Source of the DNA: G963662905 sp963676415
Lineage (GTDB): Bacteria; Bacteroidota; Bacteroidia; Bacteroidales; WRLA01
Length of the DNA stretch: 64,000 nt
Direction of reading: 5' to 3'
NCBI GenBank assembly: GCA_963676415.1
Contig: OY781097.1
Location: forward strand, 2,852,001 to 2,916,000
This document shows, in pieces, positions 31,794-41,515 of this stretch. The notes beneath the pieces are model-generated. The model was not told where the DNA came from, searched no databases, and saw only the letters and a program-made list of their open reading frames with translations. A program made the translations under genes and the position numbers. Each line of letters opens with the position of its first letter. Within the stretch, counting starts at the first letter, position 1.

Positions 31794-34700
31794 CTATTTC
31801 ACAATCAGGCTGCGGTTGCTTGTGCTATTTCCGGATTCTATGCGCAGCAGATAAATACCTGCCGCAATATCGCCAAGCTCAAGACGTTCTTTTGTGCCTT
31901 TGGTCAGTGTTCGGGAGGTTTCGAGTACTGTTTTTCCCCTTACATCAACAAGGCTGATTCGTGCCTCGCCTTCCGGTAACTGGCCGCTAATCTCAACGAA
32001 TCCCTGCGCCGGGTTTGGATAAAGCTGAATATCGCTGCTATTGTTTTGTTCTTCAAAAACGGCTGTGATGTCGTTGGTGATTTCAATATTATCGAGGTAC
32101 ATATTATTTCCATAGAAATTATAGGACTCGAAACGCAGGCGGATATTGGGCTGACCAGCATAAGCTGATATGTCCATATTGATGCATTCTGCTCCATAAC
32201 CGCTGCCGCACCAGTCATCTGCTGTTTGGGGTACAAAGCTTTCAAGGTCCTGCTCTGCTGTGATGAAACTTCCGTTTCCGTCATCAGCATTGGCATAAAC
32301 ACGTGTCCAGCTTTCGCCACAGTTGCCTGATACAGAAATGATCAGTGAGTCATGTAATGAGAGTCGGTCGGTGTATGCGTAGTTCAGGCGAAGAATTGCC
32401 AAATCTAAATTGCTCAGATTAATTGGCGGCGAAATCAGATAGTCACGGGCATGTAATTTTTTATAATCAAAGAAATTCATGAACATCGTATGGTTGCCAT
32501 CGGAGAGCTCATCCAGAGTCCAGGTAATTTCACCATCAGGATTATCAATTGCCCAAATGTAGGCTTTGTCCTGCATGTTCTCAAAATCTTCCATGAATGG
32601 AGCAGCGACACCGCCCAAATGGATATAATTATTGATGCTTGCTTCGGCACTGCCGTTCACATTGGCAACAGTCAGTTTCACTCCATAAGCGCCGGTTCCT
32701 TCAAATTCAACGATTGGGTTTTGGCTTGTAGGCGATGTCCCTTCAATAAAATTTACTGTATTCGGGGTAAACTCCCAATTCCAAGAAATCGGAGTGTAAA
32801 GTGATGTATCGTAAAAATGAATGGCATTGCCAGAGCACTCAAAACGGTTTTCGGTATAAAAACCGGCTACAGGAAGTATGCTACCGCTTACAATAATCAT
32901 GGATTCAACTGTTTTTGAGTCTGTACCTTCGTCATTGCTTACGGTAAGTTTTACTTTAAAGGATCCCTCTGAGGCGTATGTTACCACAGGATTGCGCTCG
33001 TTTGATGTGGCGGGTTGGCCGCCTTCAAATTCCCATACACGGCTGGTCGGTATGCCGGCAGACATATCTTTGAATGCTACCTCCCCGCCGCCTGGGATTG
33101 TTGTTTCGCCCAAGGCAATAAAATCAGCAATGGGCTGATATTTGTATGTTGAAGAAGTCCATGTGCCACGGCCATAAGTGCCGGCTCGGATTACATCATT
33201 TTCAATATTTTCTTCCTCGAGATAAATTTCCACTTCATTTACCGAAGCATCAACAGGCAGCCCTTCATTAAAGTAAACCCATTCATCAAGGAAAGCATCT
33301 CGATAGAAAACGCCCATATTAGAGCTTACATAAATGCCGTCGATACTGTTCTCGTAAAACGCGATGGAACTATAATAGATATTGGGCAGGTTGGCAGAAA
33401 TATTCTCCCAGTTGTTTCCGCGGTCTTCTGATTTGAAAATCTGGCCGCCCTGTGACAAATAGACGATATTGGCATCAAAAGGATGGCATTCAATGTCTCC
33501 AGGAGTACTTCCGTTTGGAAGTTTATTGGTAATGTCTTCCCAATCCGGGATGGTAGCGTTCACATTTTCACAACGATACGTAAGCCCATTTTCTTTTACG
33601 GCAAAAAAGAGGTCATAATCTGCCGGGCTGTGTTCTACAACTTTGGCGTTATCCCCACCGAAATTGCTTATTTTTTGCCAGCTGACATTGTTGGCCTGGC
33701 AATTATTTGTGCGCCAGATGTTTTTATATCCGCCAAACATTATTTTTGGGTTGCCTTCGTGTAGGCAATAGGGGGTTACCCATGCGCCTGATTCTGTAAT
33801 GCCGCCAACGCCCTCTCCTGCGATATTTGCATTGTAGTTATTGTTATAAAGCCTGTAAATGCTCCCATAATAAACAGTTCCATAGCTCCAGCTTTCATCG
33901 GAATAATCTACCAAACACTCCATTCCATCGCCACCAATAACCGCTTTCCAAAATGGCGTCCCGGTGTAAGTAGATGTACCATTGTCCTGGTATCCATTGA
34001 TAATCATATCTATGTCTGTTGCACTCTGGCCGATCTTATACACTTGGCTAATGGCAAGGCCGTTCGTGAGCAGGTCAAAAGATTCTGCTTCATAAGTTGT
34101 GCTGTAAATTCCACCATCATTTCCGATATAGAGTTTGCCATCAAGGGGCGAAAAGCGGAAAATATGCTGGTCGGCATGTACGGTTGGTTCGCCACAATCG
34201 CCCGACCAATGCGCTTTGATATCCCAGCTTTGTCCGCCATCTGTTGATATCCAAATATTTATGCCGCCTACATAAACGCGCATGGCATCTTCCGGATCGG
34301 CTTCAAGGCTCAGGTCATACCAGCCTTGTCCTCCATCACTGTTTCCTGAGCAGCTCCATTCGAGGATGTTGGGCGAATCGGCCTGCATTACAAAGCTTTG
34401 TCCATAATCGCTTGAACGGTAGATGGCTTTGAAACCATTCGATGAGTTGGACTGCATAAAATACACCACGGCGGGGTCGGCAGCAGAAACAGCAATAACA
34501 CCGCGCGAACCGGATGTAATTCCGTTGCCGATGTATTCCCAGCTTGCTCCTTCATCTGCTGTGCGGTAAAAATTTCCTGATGAAGTGGCATACATTATCG
34601 CCGGATCATTTGGACAGGCTACGATTTGTTTGAAATTTCCGTTTTCCTGCCAAGTCCAGTTGTTGCCTCCATTTTCAGTGGCATAAATTCCGCCTGAAGT

Positions 34701-35441
34701 GGCAGCAAAAATTTTATTTGGATTGGAAGAATGCTGCACCATTTCGCCAACAGTTACTTCCGGCATGCTTTCCTGACGCACCCAGTTTTCACCGCCATCG
34801 GTAGTTTTAAAAACACCCATTCCTTCTGCATCTCCTGCATCACGGTCGCCGGTACCAATATAAATCACATCCGGATTTGTACGGTCAACAATAATGGCAG
34901 AAACTCCCAGTGTTGGCAGGTCGTCGGCGAGGTTTTCCCAATTGTTGCCTCCTTGATCGGTCATCCAGATACCTCCGGCAGGAGCTCCGATATATATTAC
35001 ATCGGCATCTGAGGGATGAAATGCAATTGCATTGATACGTCCCAGTCCCTGATAACTGCGTCCGTTTCCGGGAAGGTTGTATGGTCCAAGGCATTCCCAG
35101 GCACCGGCACGCTGAGCACGTGTGCTTGTAGTAAATTCTTTATAGCTGTTTAAGACCCTGGTGGGGCTTTTGCGTGTTCCATCGCTGTTGATGCGGCCTT
35201 GCTGCATACGGTATTCCCATCGTTTGAAAGGTTTCCAACCACAACCTTTTGTTATCGGGCGGTCTTTCCAATAGGCTTCAAAAGCTGCCTGTACTTCATA
35301 AAAATTAACATCCTGGTCTTGCATCATTTCAATCCAGTACGGATAGCTCGTGTAGTCTTTATTTTCTTGTGCCTCTGTGGTTTGCACATAAAAGAAAATG
35401 GCCAGCAGGCCAAGTAGGGTAAAAAGTCCTGGTTTTTTCAT
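31794..35441 (-). CDS. Secreted BNR/sortilin-type beta-propeller protein with PKD, jelly-roll and T9SS sorting domains
   Basis: It has 1215 residues. A signal peptide (1-24) and a short N-terminal region precede a long run of BNR/Asp-box repeats (GVFKTTDGGENWVRQ, GGIYATENGGNNWTW, IWISTDGGQSWDI and others to about residue 750), which should form one or two beta-propellers. Then come two PKD domains (SRVWEFEGGQPATSNERNP; ISWNWEFTP), a jelly-roll domain (DGNGSF ... CGSGYGAECI) and a T9SS sorting domain (LYPNPAQGFVEISG to the end). No sialidase RIP motif or catalytic residues were seen, so binding rather than hydrolysis is likely. It is first in a two-gene unit with the C10 protease. Confidence 0.9.
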   Translation of the reverse strand: MKKPGLFTLLGLLAIFFYVQTTEAQENKDYTSYPYWIEMMQDQDVNFYEVQAAFEAYWKDRPITKGCGWKPFKRWEYRMQQGRINSDGTRKSPTRVLNSYKEFTTSTRAQRAGAWECLGPYNLPGNGRSYQGLGRINAIAFHPSDADVIYIGAPAGGIWMTDQGGNNWENLADDLPTLGVSAIIVDRTNPDVIYIGTGDRDAGDAEGMGVFKTTDGGENWVRQESMPEVTVGEMVQHSSNPNKIFAATSGGIYATENGGNNWTWQENGNFKQIVACPNDPAIMYATSSGNFYRTADEGASWEYIGNGITSGSRGVIAVSAADPAVVYFMQSNSSNGFKAIYRSSDYGQSFVMQADSPNILEWSCSGNSDGGQGWYDLSLEADPEDAMRVYVGGINIWISTDGGQSWDIKAHWSGDCGEPTVHADQHIFRFSPLDGKLYIGNDGGIYSTTYEAESFDLLTNGLAISQVYKIGQSATDIDMIINGYQDNGTSTYTGTPFWKAVIGGDGMECLVDYSDESWSYGTVYYGSIYRLYNNNYNANIAGEGVGGITESGAWVTPYCLHEGNPKIMFGGYKNIWRTNNCQANNVSWQKISNFGGDNAKVVEHSPADYDLFFAVKENGLTYRCENVNATIPDWEDITNKLPNGSTPGDIECHPFDANIVYLSQGGQIFKSEDRGNNWENISANLPNIYYSSIAFYENSIDGIYVSSNMGVFYRDAFLDEWVYFNEGLPVDASVNEVEIYLEEENIENDVIRAGTYGRGTWTSSTYKYQPIADFIALGETTIPGGGEVAFKDMSAGIPTSRVWEFEGGQPATSNERNPVVTYASEGSFKVKLTVSNDEGTDSKTVESMIIVSGSILPVAGFYTENRFECSGNAIHFYDTSLYTPISWNWEFTPNTVNFIEGTSPTSQNPIVEFEGTGAYGVKLTVANVNGSAEASINNYIHLGGVAAPFMEDFENMQDKAYIWAIDNPDGEITWTLDELSDGNHTMFMNFFDYKKLHARDYLISPPINLSNLDLAILRLNYAYTDRLSLHDSLIISVSGNCGESWTRVYANADDGNGSFITAEQDLESFVPQTADDWCGSGYGAECINMDISAYAGQPNIRLRFESYNFYGNNMYLDNIEITNDITAVFEEQNNSSDIQLYPNPAQGFVEISGQLPEGEARISLVDVRGKTVLETSRTLTKGTKERLELGDIAAGIYLLRIESGNSTSNRSLIVK

Positions 35442-35584
35442 AAATAGTTAATAGTTAATGCGGTAAAATTAACTTATTGCATAGTGATATGCAAGTTGAA
35501 CATAAAATAGTATAATGCAAAAACAGGATGAAGTTGCCTAAAATGGGGATGGATTAATACTAATGGCTTACTGACAATAAAAAA

Positions 35585-35637
35585 CGTTCATTTCGACCAA
35601 AACACAAAGCAAAGCGGAGTGTTGCCGGGAGAAATCT
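35585..35637. repeat. Dispersed repeat, single copy
   Basis: CGTTCATTTCGACCAAAAC through GGGAGAAATCT is a diverged copy of the repeat found twice in inverted orientation at 62082-62140 and 62251-62302. No open frame or protein relationship is seen. The gap 35442-35913 otherwise holds only this and the palindrome at 35781-35886. Confidence 0.65.
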
Positions 35638-35780
35638 AAGCTTCCTTAAAACTTATGTAAATAAGTGGTTTGTATATGAGCCGGGTCGTGATTTGATGTT
35701 CTTTGATTATCTAATCCATTGGTAATTGCGCTGTGAATCAACCTATATTTAGTTTCTGTCCATAGAGTCGGGAGTTTGCT

Positions 35781-35886
35781 CTATAAAGTTCAAGTTCAAG
35801 GCGTGTGAAAAATCTAAACAGCAGTCCCGTAAGTACGGGATGAGGATTTAGATTTTGAGCAACAACGCAGAAGTTGGACTTTATAG
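35781..35886. repeat. Nested palindrome of about 106 bp
   Basis: Outer arms 35781-35818 (CTATAAAGTTCAAGTT...AATCTAAA) and 35847-35886 are imperfect inverted copies. Between them TCCCGTAAGTACGGGA (35825-35840) is a perfect inner hairpin. It lies about 30 bases past the end of the YARHG gene and could fold as a cruciform or act as a terminator. Confidence 0.7.
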
Positions 35887-35913
35887 CCAGACACTATTTA
35901 GATTACATCCATA

Positions 35914-36921
35914 CTAATCAATTCTTTTTAAACTGAATAGTAATTTCCCTTGTGCGATTTGGTTGCAAAGATTGTAAGATGAATCGTAATTGATGCATTT
36001 AACTTCATATAAACGAAGGAAGCTATTTGAAAATTCCCAGATCATTGCTTTCTCTTCCTGTTTTGATTTGAACCTCAACAGATCATAGTCCATGCCTGCA
36101 TCATAGTAGTCATGATAAATATCGTATGAGTCAAATTTCTTGTTTTCACGAAGACAACCGTTCTCGGAAAATTCTATTTTTTTATGAGTGTTGGTATCAA
36201 TGTATTTGCCCTGGAAAAGAAGGTTGTTGACTATACAAAGGTTGCCATTTAAATCCTCAGCTTTCATTTTTATCATTGTATCTGTTGAATTATGTAGATT
36301 TAGAACCAGAGTTTCAGGATTAATTAAGCATGCAGATACTTCATTTTCTGAATAATTATCAAAAAGGATTAAATTTTCATCGAGACTGTATTTCGAGCCA
36401 ACACGTTCATGGAAAGAGAAACAGAATGAAGCATAACTGCTTGTGTCAAATTTAATATAAGCATTGCGGGCATACTGTTGAGATTTTCGTGCAGACTTTG
36501 TGTTCAATAAATTGTCAATATAACGTTTATTGACCCATTGCCCGGTTATTTTTTCTGAAAGTGGCTTTTTAAGCTCACTTTCTAATGAAAGGATGAGTTG
36601 GATATTGGCCTTGTCCATTGGGGTAAGCAAGTGGTTTACATCACTGAATAATGGTTTGTACCAGTTTTTTGCACTGAAATGTTCCTTTAAATCAGAGGAT
36701 TTGAAAATATACCCATGACGGGCAAATATTTCATTCCTAATGATACGGAGCCCGTTTGGAGTTTTATTGATCAGTTCTTTTTTGCTGTAGGCATGTTGTG
36801 GAAGCTCACTATGCTTTCCTTCTAGACTGGTATTGTTATTTAATTGACAGGCACTAAAATAAAATGTAGAAACAATCAGAAGGAAAAACAGTGACTGTTT
36901 TAAAATAGATATTATTGACAT
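35914..36921 (-). CDS. YARHG-domain lipoprotein
   Basis: It has 335 residues from the ATG at 36921, which opens a lipoprotein signal ending FYFSAC. The YARHG domain follows at about residues 45-105 (LRIIRNEIFARHGYIF, then FSAKNWYKP). The remaining 200 residues are beta-rich and unrecognised. YARHG domains are extracellular and of unproven function, perhaps cell-wall binding. The gene stands alone between the T9SS genes and psd. Composition is more AT-rich than the psd-ftsH operon. Confidence 0.85.
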   Translation of the reverse strand: MSIISILKQSLFFLLIVSTFYFSACQLNNNTSLEGKHSELPQHAYSKKELINKTPNGLRIIRNEIFARHGYIFKSSDLKEHFSAKNWYKPLFSDVNHLLTPMDKANIQLILSLESELKKPLSEKITGQWVNKRYIDNLLNTKSARKSQQYARNAYIKFDTSSYASFCFSFHERVGSKYSLDENLILFDNYSENEVSACLINPETLVLNLHNSTDTMIKMKAEDLNGNLCIVNNLLFQGKYIDTNTHKKIEFSENGCLRENKKFDSYDIYHDYYDAGMDYDLLRFKSKQEEKAMIWEFSNSFLRLYEVKCINYDSSYNLCNQIAQGKLLFSLKRID

Positions 36922-37003
36922 AATTGATTGAGGCTGCAAAAGTTAAGAAGATGTTTGAAATTTGAATATAAAAAGTTGGTCAATTAATTTTGTGGTTGCA
37001 AAA

Positions 37004-37660
37004 CTAAAATTCAGCCAGCACAGTTTGTCCTCCCCAAACAGTTTCGTTGAGGGTGACTTTGATTTTGGCATCCCGGGGGATAAAATGATCTACGCGCGAA
37101 CCGAATTTAATAAAGCCTAATTGTTGTCCCTGCTCCGCTTTACTGTTTTCCTTTGCATAGCAAACAATGCGTCGGGCAACGGCTCCGGCAATTTGGCGAA
37201 CCAGGATGCGTTTGTTTGTTTTTGTGCGTATTCCAACAGAAGTTCGCTCGTTTAAGGTAGATGATTTGGGATGCCAGGCAACAAGAAATTTGCCGGGATG
37301 GTATTTGCAATACGCGATATCGCCATCTACTGGATACCAATTAATATGCACATTGTTCGGGCTCATAAAAACCGATATCTGGATGCAGGGGCCTTTGATG
37401 AATTCGTTTTCTTCCACCTCTTCGATGGCCACAACTTTTCCGTCGGCACCACAAAAAATGGCGTTTTCATCCTTCGGTCTGTTTTTATTTGGGAAGCGAA
37501 AAAAGCGAATGATAAATCCATTAAAAACAATTAAAACTATATAAAGAAGATAATGGATCGCGTTTTGTTGTGGCAGGAAATAATTCAGTGCCAGTATGAT
37601 AAAAACACTAAGGACAAAAATCAAACTGATGGTCCTGTATCCTTCTTTATGGATTGTCAT
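37004..37660 (-). CDS. psd: Phosphatidylserine decarboxylase (short form)
   Basis: It has 218 residues and converts phosphatidylserine to phosphatidylethanolamine at the inner membrane. An N-terminal membrane region (two helices to about residue 55) precedes the catalytic domain, with FMSPNNVHINWYPVDG near 100. The self-cleavage motif GSR, within GFIKFGSRVDHF near residue 185, forms the pyruvoyl group. The length is that of the compact type common in Bacteroidota and archaea. The start overlaps the cdsA stop by four bases. It is last in the rsfS-ftsH-LUD-DUF2007-cdsA-psd operon. Confidence 0.95.
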   Translation of the reverse strand: MTIHKEGYRTISLIFVLSVFIILALNYFLPQQNAIHYLLYIVLIVFNGFIIRFFRFPNKNRPKDENAIFCGADGKVVAIEEVEENEFIKGPCIQISVFMSPNNVHINWYPVDGDIAYCKYHPGKFLVAWHPKSSTLNERTSVGIRTKTNKRILVRQIAGAVARRIVCYAKENSKAEQGQQLGFIKFGSRVDHFIPRDAKIKVTLNETVWGGQTVLAEF

Positions 37661-38493
37661 TTCGTTAAATCGTTAAGGATCAGTAAATAGGCGAAAATTG
37701 CAGGAGCAGCAAGCAAAACTGCATCAAAACGGTCGAGCAGTCCACCGTGCCCGGGCAGGATACTGCCGCTGTCTTTTATATTCAGTTGGCGCTTTATCCA
37801 TGATTCGCTCAGATCGCCAAAAGTACCGAAAATTCCGGTGATCAGCGCAAAAATAATCCATTCAGAAACCGACATCACGGGATAAAACAGGGATAAAACA
37901 TATGCTGCAATTGCAGCAAAAGTCAGTCCGCCAATAAATCCTTCCCAGCTTTTTTTTGGCGAAATTGCCGGAAAGATTTTGTGCCTGCCCAATAAAACGC
38001 CGGTCGTATAGGCCATGGAGTCATATGTCCATAGGATAATGAAAAACCCGAGCAGGATCTCTGTTCCGGAATTTCTGAAATAGCCTCCTCCTAAGTAGCT
38101 TAAAAGGGTGAAAGGCAGGGCGATATAGGCGATACTGAAGAATTCGACAGAAAAATTCAGGAAAAAATTCCTTTTACGGGAATAAAGTTCACTGATCATC
38201 AGCGATAAAAAACTAAAGAGTACAATTCCAAAGATTGCTGAAGGGATATCGTAATACAGCAAGAGAAGGGAAAGCGACATGAAGAGCAAACTTGCTGCTG
38301 AAGCAATAAGTTGCACCCGCAATTGAAGATGTTCATTTCCCGAATTGATTAGGCTTGCCAATTCATGAACAGTAAGCCATGTTACTGGAGTGAAAAGCAA
38401 TACAAAAGCAATTGGTTGCCAAATAATTGACAACATAATTGCGCTCACAAAAACAATACCCGTAATGCTCCGTTGAAGGAAATTATTGATCAC
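37657..38493 (-). CDS. cdsA: Phosphatidate cytidylyltransferase
   Basis: This is a 278-residue polytopic membrane enzyme that makes CDP-diacylglycerol from phosphatidate and CTP. About eight hydrophobic segments are visible. The family signature lies near the C-terminus: SPKKSWEGFIGG, then FGDLSESWIKR and the metal-binding GSILPGHGGLLDRFDA. It overlaps both neighbours (11 bases upstream, 4 bases downstream with psd). It supplies the precursor for the phospholipid branch that psd completes. Confidence 0.97.
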   Translation of the reverse strand: MINNFLQRSITGIVFVSAIMLSIIWQPIAFVLLFTPVTWLTVHELASLINSGNEHLQLRVQLIASAASLLFMSLSLLLLYYDIPSAIFGIVLFSFLSLMISELYSRKRNFFLNFSVEFFSIAYIALPFTLLSYLGGGYFRNSGTEILLGFFIILWTYDSMAYTTGVLLGRHKIFPAISPKKSWEGFIGGLTFAAIAAYVLSLFYPVMSVSEWIIFALITGIFGTFGDLSESWIKRQLNIKDSGSILPGHGGLLDRFDAVLLAAPAIFAYLLILNDLTK

Positions 38494-38686
38494 GTTCCTC
38501 TATGATTTTTTTGGCTTTATCGGCTTGCGCCTCTGGGACATAAATTTCAATTTCACCAATGAGCAGTTCAGAATTCCTTTTATTAATTAAAGACGCTTCA
38601 AGGTCATTTTCCAGAAGCAAGCCTTTTACGAGTTCAGCATCATATAATCTACCTGCTGAATACACCTTTACATATTCTTCTTCCAT
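38483..38686 (-). CDS. DUF2007-family small protein (putative signal-transducing protein)
   Basis: It has 67 residues from the ATG at 38686 (MEEEYVKVYSAGRLYDAELV); the longer frame to 38713 adds nine unlikely residues. The pattern of an N-terminal strand, a helix with ELVKGLLLENDLEASL, and a strand EIEIYVPE followed by a helix is that of DUF2007. The role is unknown. It is a fixed member of this operon in many Bacteroidota. Confidence 0.85.
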   Translation of the reverse strand: MEEEYVKVYSAGRLYDAELVKGLLLENDLEASLINKRNSELLIGEIEIYVPEAQADKAKKIIEERDQ

Positions 38687-38716
38687 AGCTATTAATTTTT
38701 CGATAAGATACAAAAA

Positions 38717-39358
38717 TTATGCTTCATCCACAAATAAAACATATAAATTTTTGGGGCCATGCGCTCCCAGTACAAGGGTTTTTTCTATATCTGCCGTACG
38801 GCTTGGACCTGATATCAAACTAATCTGTGAAGGTAAACCTGTTTCATATTTATTTCGTAAGGCTTCCAGGGCATCTTCCAGTTCGTTTACCAGTTGATTG
38901 CGATATGCAATAACAATATGGTTTTCAGGATAAGAGAAAGCGCGGCGGCCTCCAATTTGTGCAGAACTTACCATAACAGCACCAAAACGAGCGATCAGAA
39001 ATTCGCAATGTGTGATGGATGTGTTCAGGTTTCTTATGTCTGACGGTTTTAACATACAAGGAATCCCTGACTCATTGAAAATTTCACGAACAGATGGTTC
39101 GTTCGTGAAAATTCCATCCATTTTTTTTGTTTTGACCAGGGAAATGATGTTCTTCCGTAGTTCCTGATCGTTCATACAGTAAAGAAACTGACCATTGATA
39201 CGGGTAAATTCATCAGCAAAAATCATCTCCGGATCATCATTAAAATCCTTTAGCACAGGGCTTTCGGCATCCATGTCAAAACTCAGGCTTTCATCTTTGT
39301 CCAAAAGAGCTGTCCTGATTTTTTTAAGCACCTTTTCCCTTGATGTACTTTCGTCCAT
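38717..39358 (-). CDS. LUD-domain protein (LutC/YkgG family)
   Basis: It has 213 residues. The LUD domain covers most of the protein: conserved CEFLIARFGAVMVSSAQIGGR near residue 118, then HIVIAYRNQLV and a C-terminal SLISGPSRTADIEKTLVLGAHGP near 180, the usual LutC end. LutC is part of L-lactate oxidation complexes, but here lutA and lutB are absent and the gene sits between ftsH and DUF2007, so its role is unclear. Its start is separated from the ftsH stop by two bases. Confidence 0.92.
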   Translation of the reverse strand: MDESTSREKVLKKIRTALLDKDESLSFDMDAESPVLKDFNDDPEMIFADEFTRINGQFLYCMNDQELRKNIISLVKTKKMDGIFTNEPSVREIFNESGIPCMLKPSDIRNLNTSITHCEFLIARFGAVMVSSAQIGGRRAFSYPENHIVIAYRNQLVNELEDALEALRNKYETGLPSQISLISGPSRTADIEKTLVLGAHGPKNLYVLFVDEA

Positions 39359-39360
39359 GC

Positions 39361-41496
39361 TTAGCTGTTTTTAGTCTCTTCTACTGTGTCGTCTTTAGCA
39401 TCTTCAGGAGCACCATTTTCACCTTTAGGATTTCCATTGTTTTTCTCTTCTTCCGCTTTGGCAAGCCTTTCACTTTCTTCCATCAGCTTTTTGCGGTGTT
39501 CCTCGCGGAGTTTAAGAATTTGTTCTTTTTCTTCACGATCGCGTTCTTCGCGTTCAAAGTTTCTTTTTCCAAATATTTCCTCAACATCTTCACGGAAAAT
39601 AACCTCATGCTCAAGCAGTCTTTCGGCCAGTTGGCTTACTTTGTCTTTATTCCCATCAATAATTTTAATGGCACGGGCATAAGCTCCTTCGATCAATTTG
39701 CTGATTTCTTCATCGATGAGCTCGGCAGTGTTTTCACTGTAAGGTTTATGGAATGAATACTCTTGCTGCCCGCTCGAATCGTAGTAGGAAATGTTCCCGA
39801 TTTTGTCGTTCAGGCCAAAATAGACAACCATATTATACGCCTGCTTGGTAACTTTTTCAAGGTCATTGAGCGCTCCGGTAGAAATTTCCCCGAAATGCAC
39901 CTGCTCACTGGCACGTCCGCCAAGTGCTGCGGTCATTTCATCCAGCATTTGATCTTTAGTCGTAATCTGACGCTCTTCTGGAAGATACCAAGCTGCCCCA
40001 AGGCTTTTGCCACGTGGGATAATAGTAACTTTTACCAGTGGATGAGCATATTCGAGCAGCCAGCTTACGGCAGCGTGGCCTGCTTCGTGATAGGCAATGA
40101 CTTTCTTTTCGTGGCTGGTGATAATTTTGTTTTTCTTTTCCAATCCACCGATGATGCGGTCGATGGCATCCATAAAGTCTTGTTTGTCAATCTGTTTTTT
40201 GTTTCTTCGGGCTCCAATCAAAGCGGATTCGTTGCAAACGTTGGCAATATCTGCACCAGAGAAACCTGGGGTTTGTTTGGCAAGGAAATCCACATTGACT
40301 GTTTCTTTGTCAATGCGCAAAGGTTTGATATGCACATCAAAAATAGCGCGTCTTTCGTCCAGATCCGGCAGTTCAACATGAATCTGACGGTCAAAACGTC
40401 CGGCCCGGAGTAAAGCGCGGTCGAGTATATCGGCGCGGTTTGTTGCGGCCAAAATAATTACTCCTGTGTTCATCGAGAAACCATCCATCTCAGTAAGGAG
40501 CTGGTTTAATGTGTTTTCGCGTTCATCGTTGGCTCCGGTCATCGGGTTTTTGCCACGGGCTCGGCCAATGGCATCAATTTCATCGATAAAAACAATACAG
40601 GGCGCTTTTTCTTTGGCCTGCTTGAAAAGGTCGCGCACGCGTGATGCGCCAACGCCAACAAACATCTCTACAAAATCAGACCCGGAAAGGGAGAAGAAAG
40701 GGACCTGAGCTTCACCGGCAACGGCTTTTGCCAATAGGGTTTTACCTGTTCCGGGAGGGCCTACCAACAATGCGCCTTTCGGGATTTTACCGCCAAGGTC
40801 GGTGTATTTCTTAGGGTTTTTCAAGAAATCCACAATCTCCATTACTTCAATTTTGGCTTCTTCCAAACCAGCGACATCGTTAAAATTAATCGACACTTTG
40901 GTGTCTTTATCAAAAAGCTGAGCCTTTGATTTGCCAATATTGAAAATTTGTCCGCCACCGGGGCCGCCACGGCTCATCATGCGCATTATAAAAAACCATA
41001 CACCAACCAAGATCAGGATGGGAAGAATATAACTGATGATTTCGCCACCCCAGTTTCTGCGGTTTTCATGTTTTACATAAATGCGATCGGCTTCGGGTAT
41101 ATTGCTTTGCGCGTCCGAAACATCTTTCTCGAAAGTTTCTACCGATCCAATAGTATAGGTATATGCCGGTTTTCGGGCCTCCGCCATGAAGCTTTCGTTA
41201 TTGTTGTTTTCGTCGGCTTTTAGGAATATTTCTGCGTTTTCCTTGTTGACCAGTACAATTTTGCTGATTTCTCCATTGGACAGCATTTGTTTTAATTCCT
41301 GCCAATCGGCCGTTTTAACATTGTTGTCCCAGCTAAAAAACTGAAACATGATGAAAATAGCTGCCAATATTGCATAAATCCAATAAAAATTGAACTTGCC
41401 TTTATTGCCTCCTGAATTTCCTTTGAAGGGGTTTTTTGGAATATTTCCCCCACTATTATTTTGTTCCTTATTGTCTTTTTTTTCTTCGCTTGCCAT
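39361..41496 (-). CDS. ftsH: ATP-dependent zinc metalloprotease FtsH
   Basis: It has 711 residues. Two membrane helices (about 37-54 and 152-170) flank a periplasmic domain. The AAA+ module has Walker A GPPGTGKT near 245, Walker B IVFIDEIDAIG near 303 and the SRH region. The zinc site HEAGHA lies near 470. The C-terminus is a charged Glu/Lys-rich tail longer than in E. coli. It degrades unstable membrane and cytosolic proteins as a hexamer. It lies 19 bases after rsfS and two bases before the LUD gene. Confidence 0.99.
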   Translation of the reverse strand: MASEEKKDNKEQNNSGGNIPKNPFKGNSGGNKGKFNFYWIYAILAAIFIMFQFFSWDNNVKTADWQELKQMLSNGEISKIVLVNKENAEIFLKADENNNNESFMAEARKPAYTYTIGSVETFEKDVSDAQSNIPEADRIYVKHENRRNWGGEIISYILPILILVGVWFFIMRMMSRGGPGGGQIFNIGKSKAQLFDKDTKVSINFNDVAGLEEAKIEVMEIVDFLKNPKKYTDLGGKIPKGALLVGPPGTGKTLLAKAVAGEAQVPFFSLSGSDFVEMFVGVGASRVRDLFKQAKEKAPCIVFIDEIDAIGRARGKNPMTGANDERENTLNQLLTEMDGFSMNTGVIILAATNRADILDRALLRAGRFDRQIHVELPDLDERRAIFDVHIKPLRIDKETVNVDFLAKQTPGFSGADIANVCNESALIGARRNKKQIDKQDFMDAIDRIIGGLEKKNKIITSHEKKVIAYHEAGHAAVSWLLEYAHPLVKVTIIPRGKSLGAAWYLPEERQITTKDQMLDEMTAALGGRASEQVHFGEISTGALNDLEKVTKQAYNMVVYFGLNDKIGNISYYDSSGQQEYSFHKPYSENTAELIDEEISKLIEGAYARAIKIIDGNKDKVSQLAERLLEHEVIFREDVEEIFGKRNFEREERDREEKEQILKLREEHRKKLMEESERLAKAEEEKNNGNPKGENGAPEDAKDDTVEETKNS

Positions 41497-41515
41497 TGTT
41501 AGCTGTTTAAATCAT

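Noticed and set aside
31794..35441. Sialidase activity of the beta-propeller protein
   Set aside because: Asp-box repeats are present, but the RIP motif and catalytic Arg/Tyr/Glu pattern of sialidases were not found.
38717..39358. Lactate utilisation operon (lutABC)
   Set aside because: Only the LutC-like LUD protein is present. It sits inside the ftsH-cdsA operon, so a lactate role is not supported.
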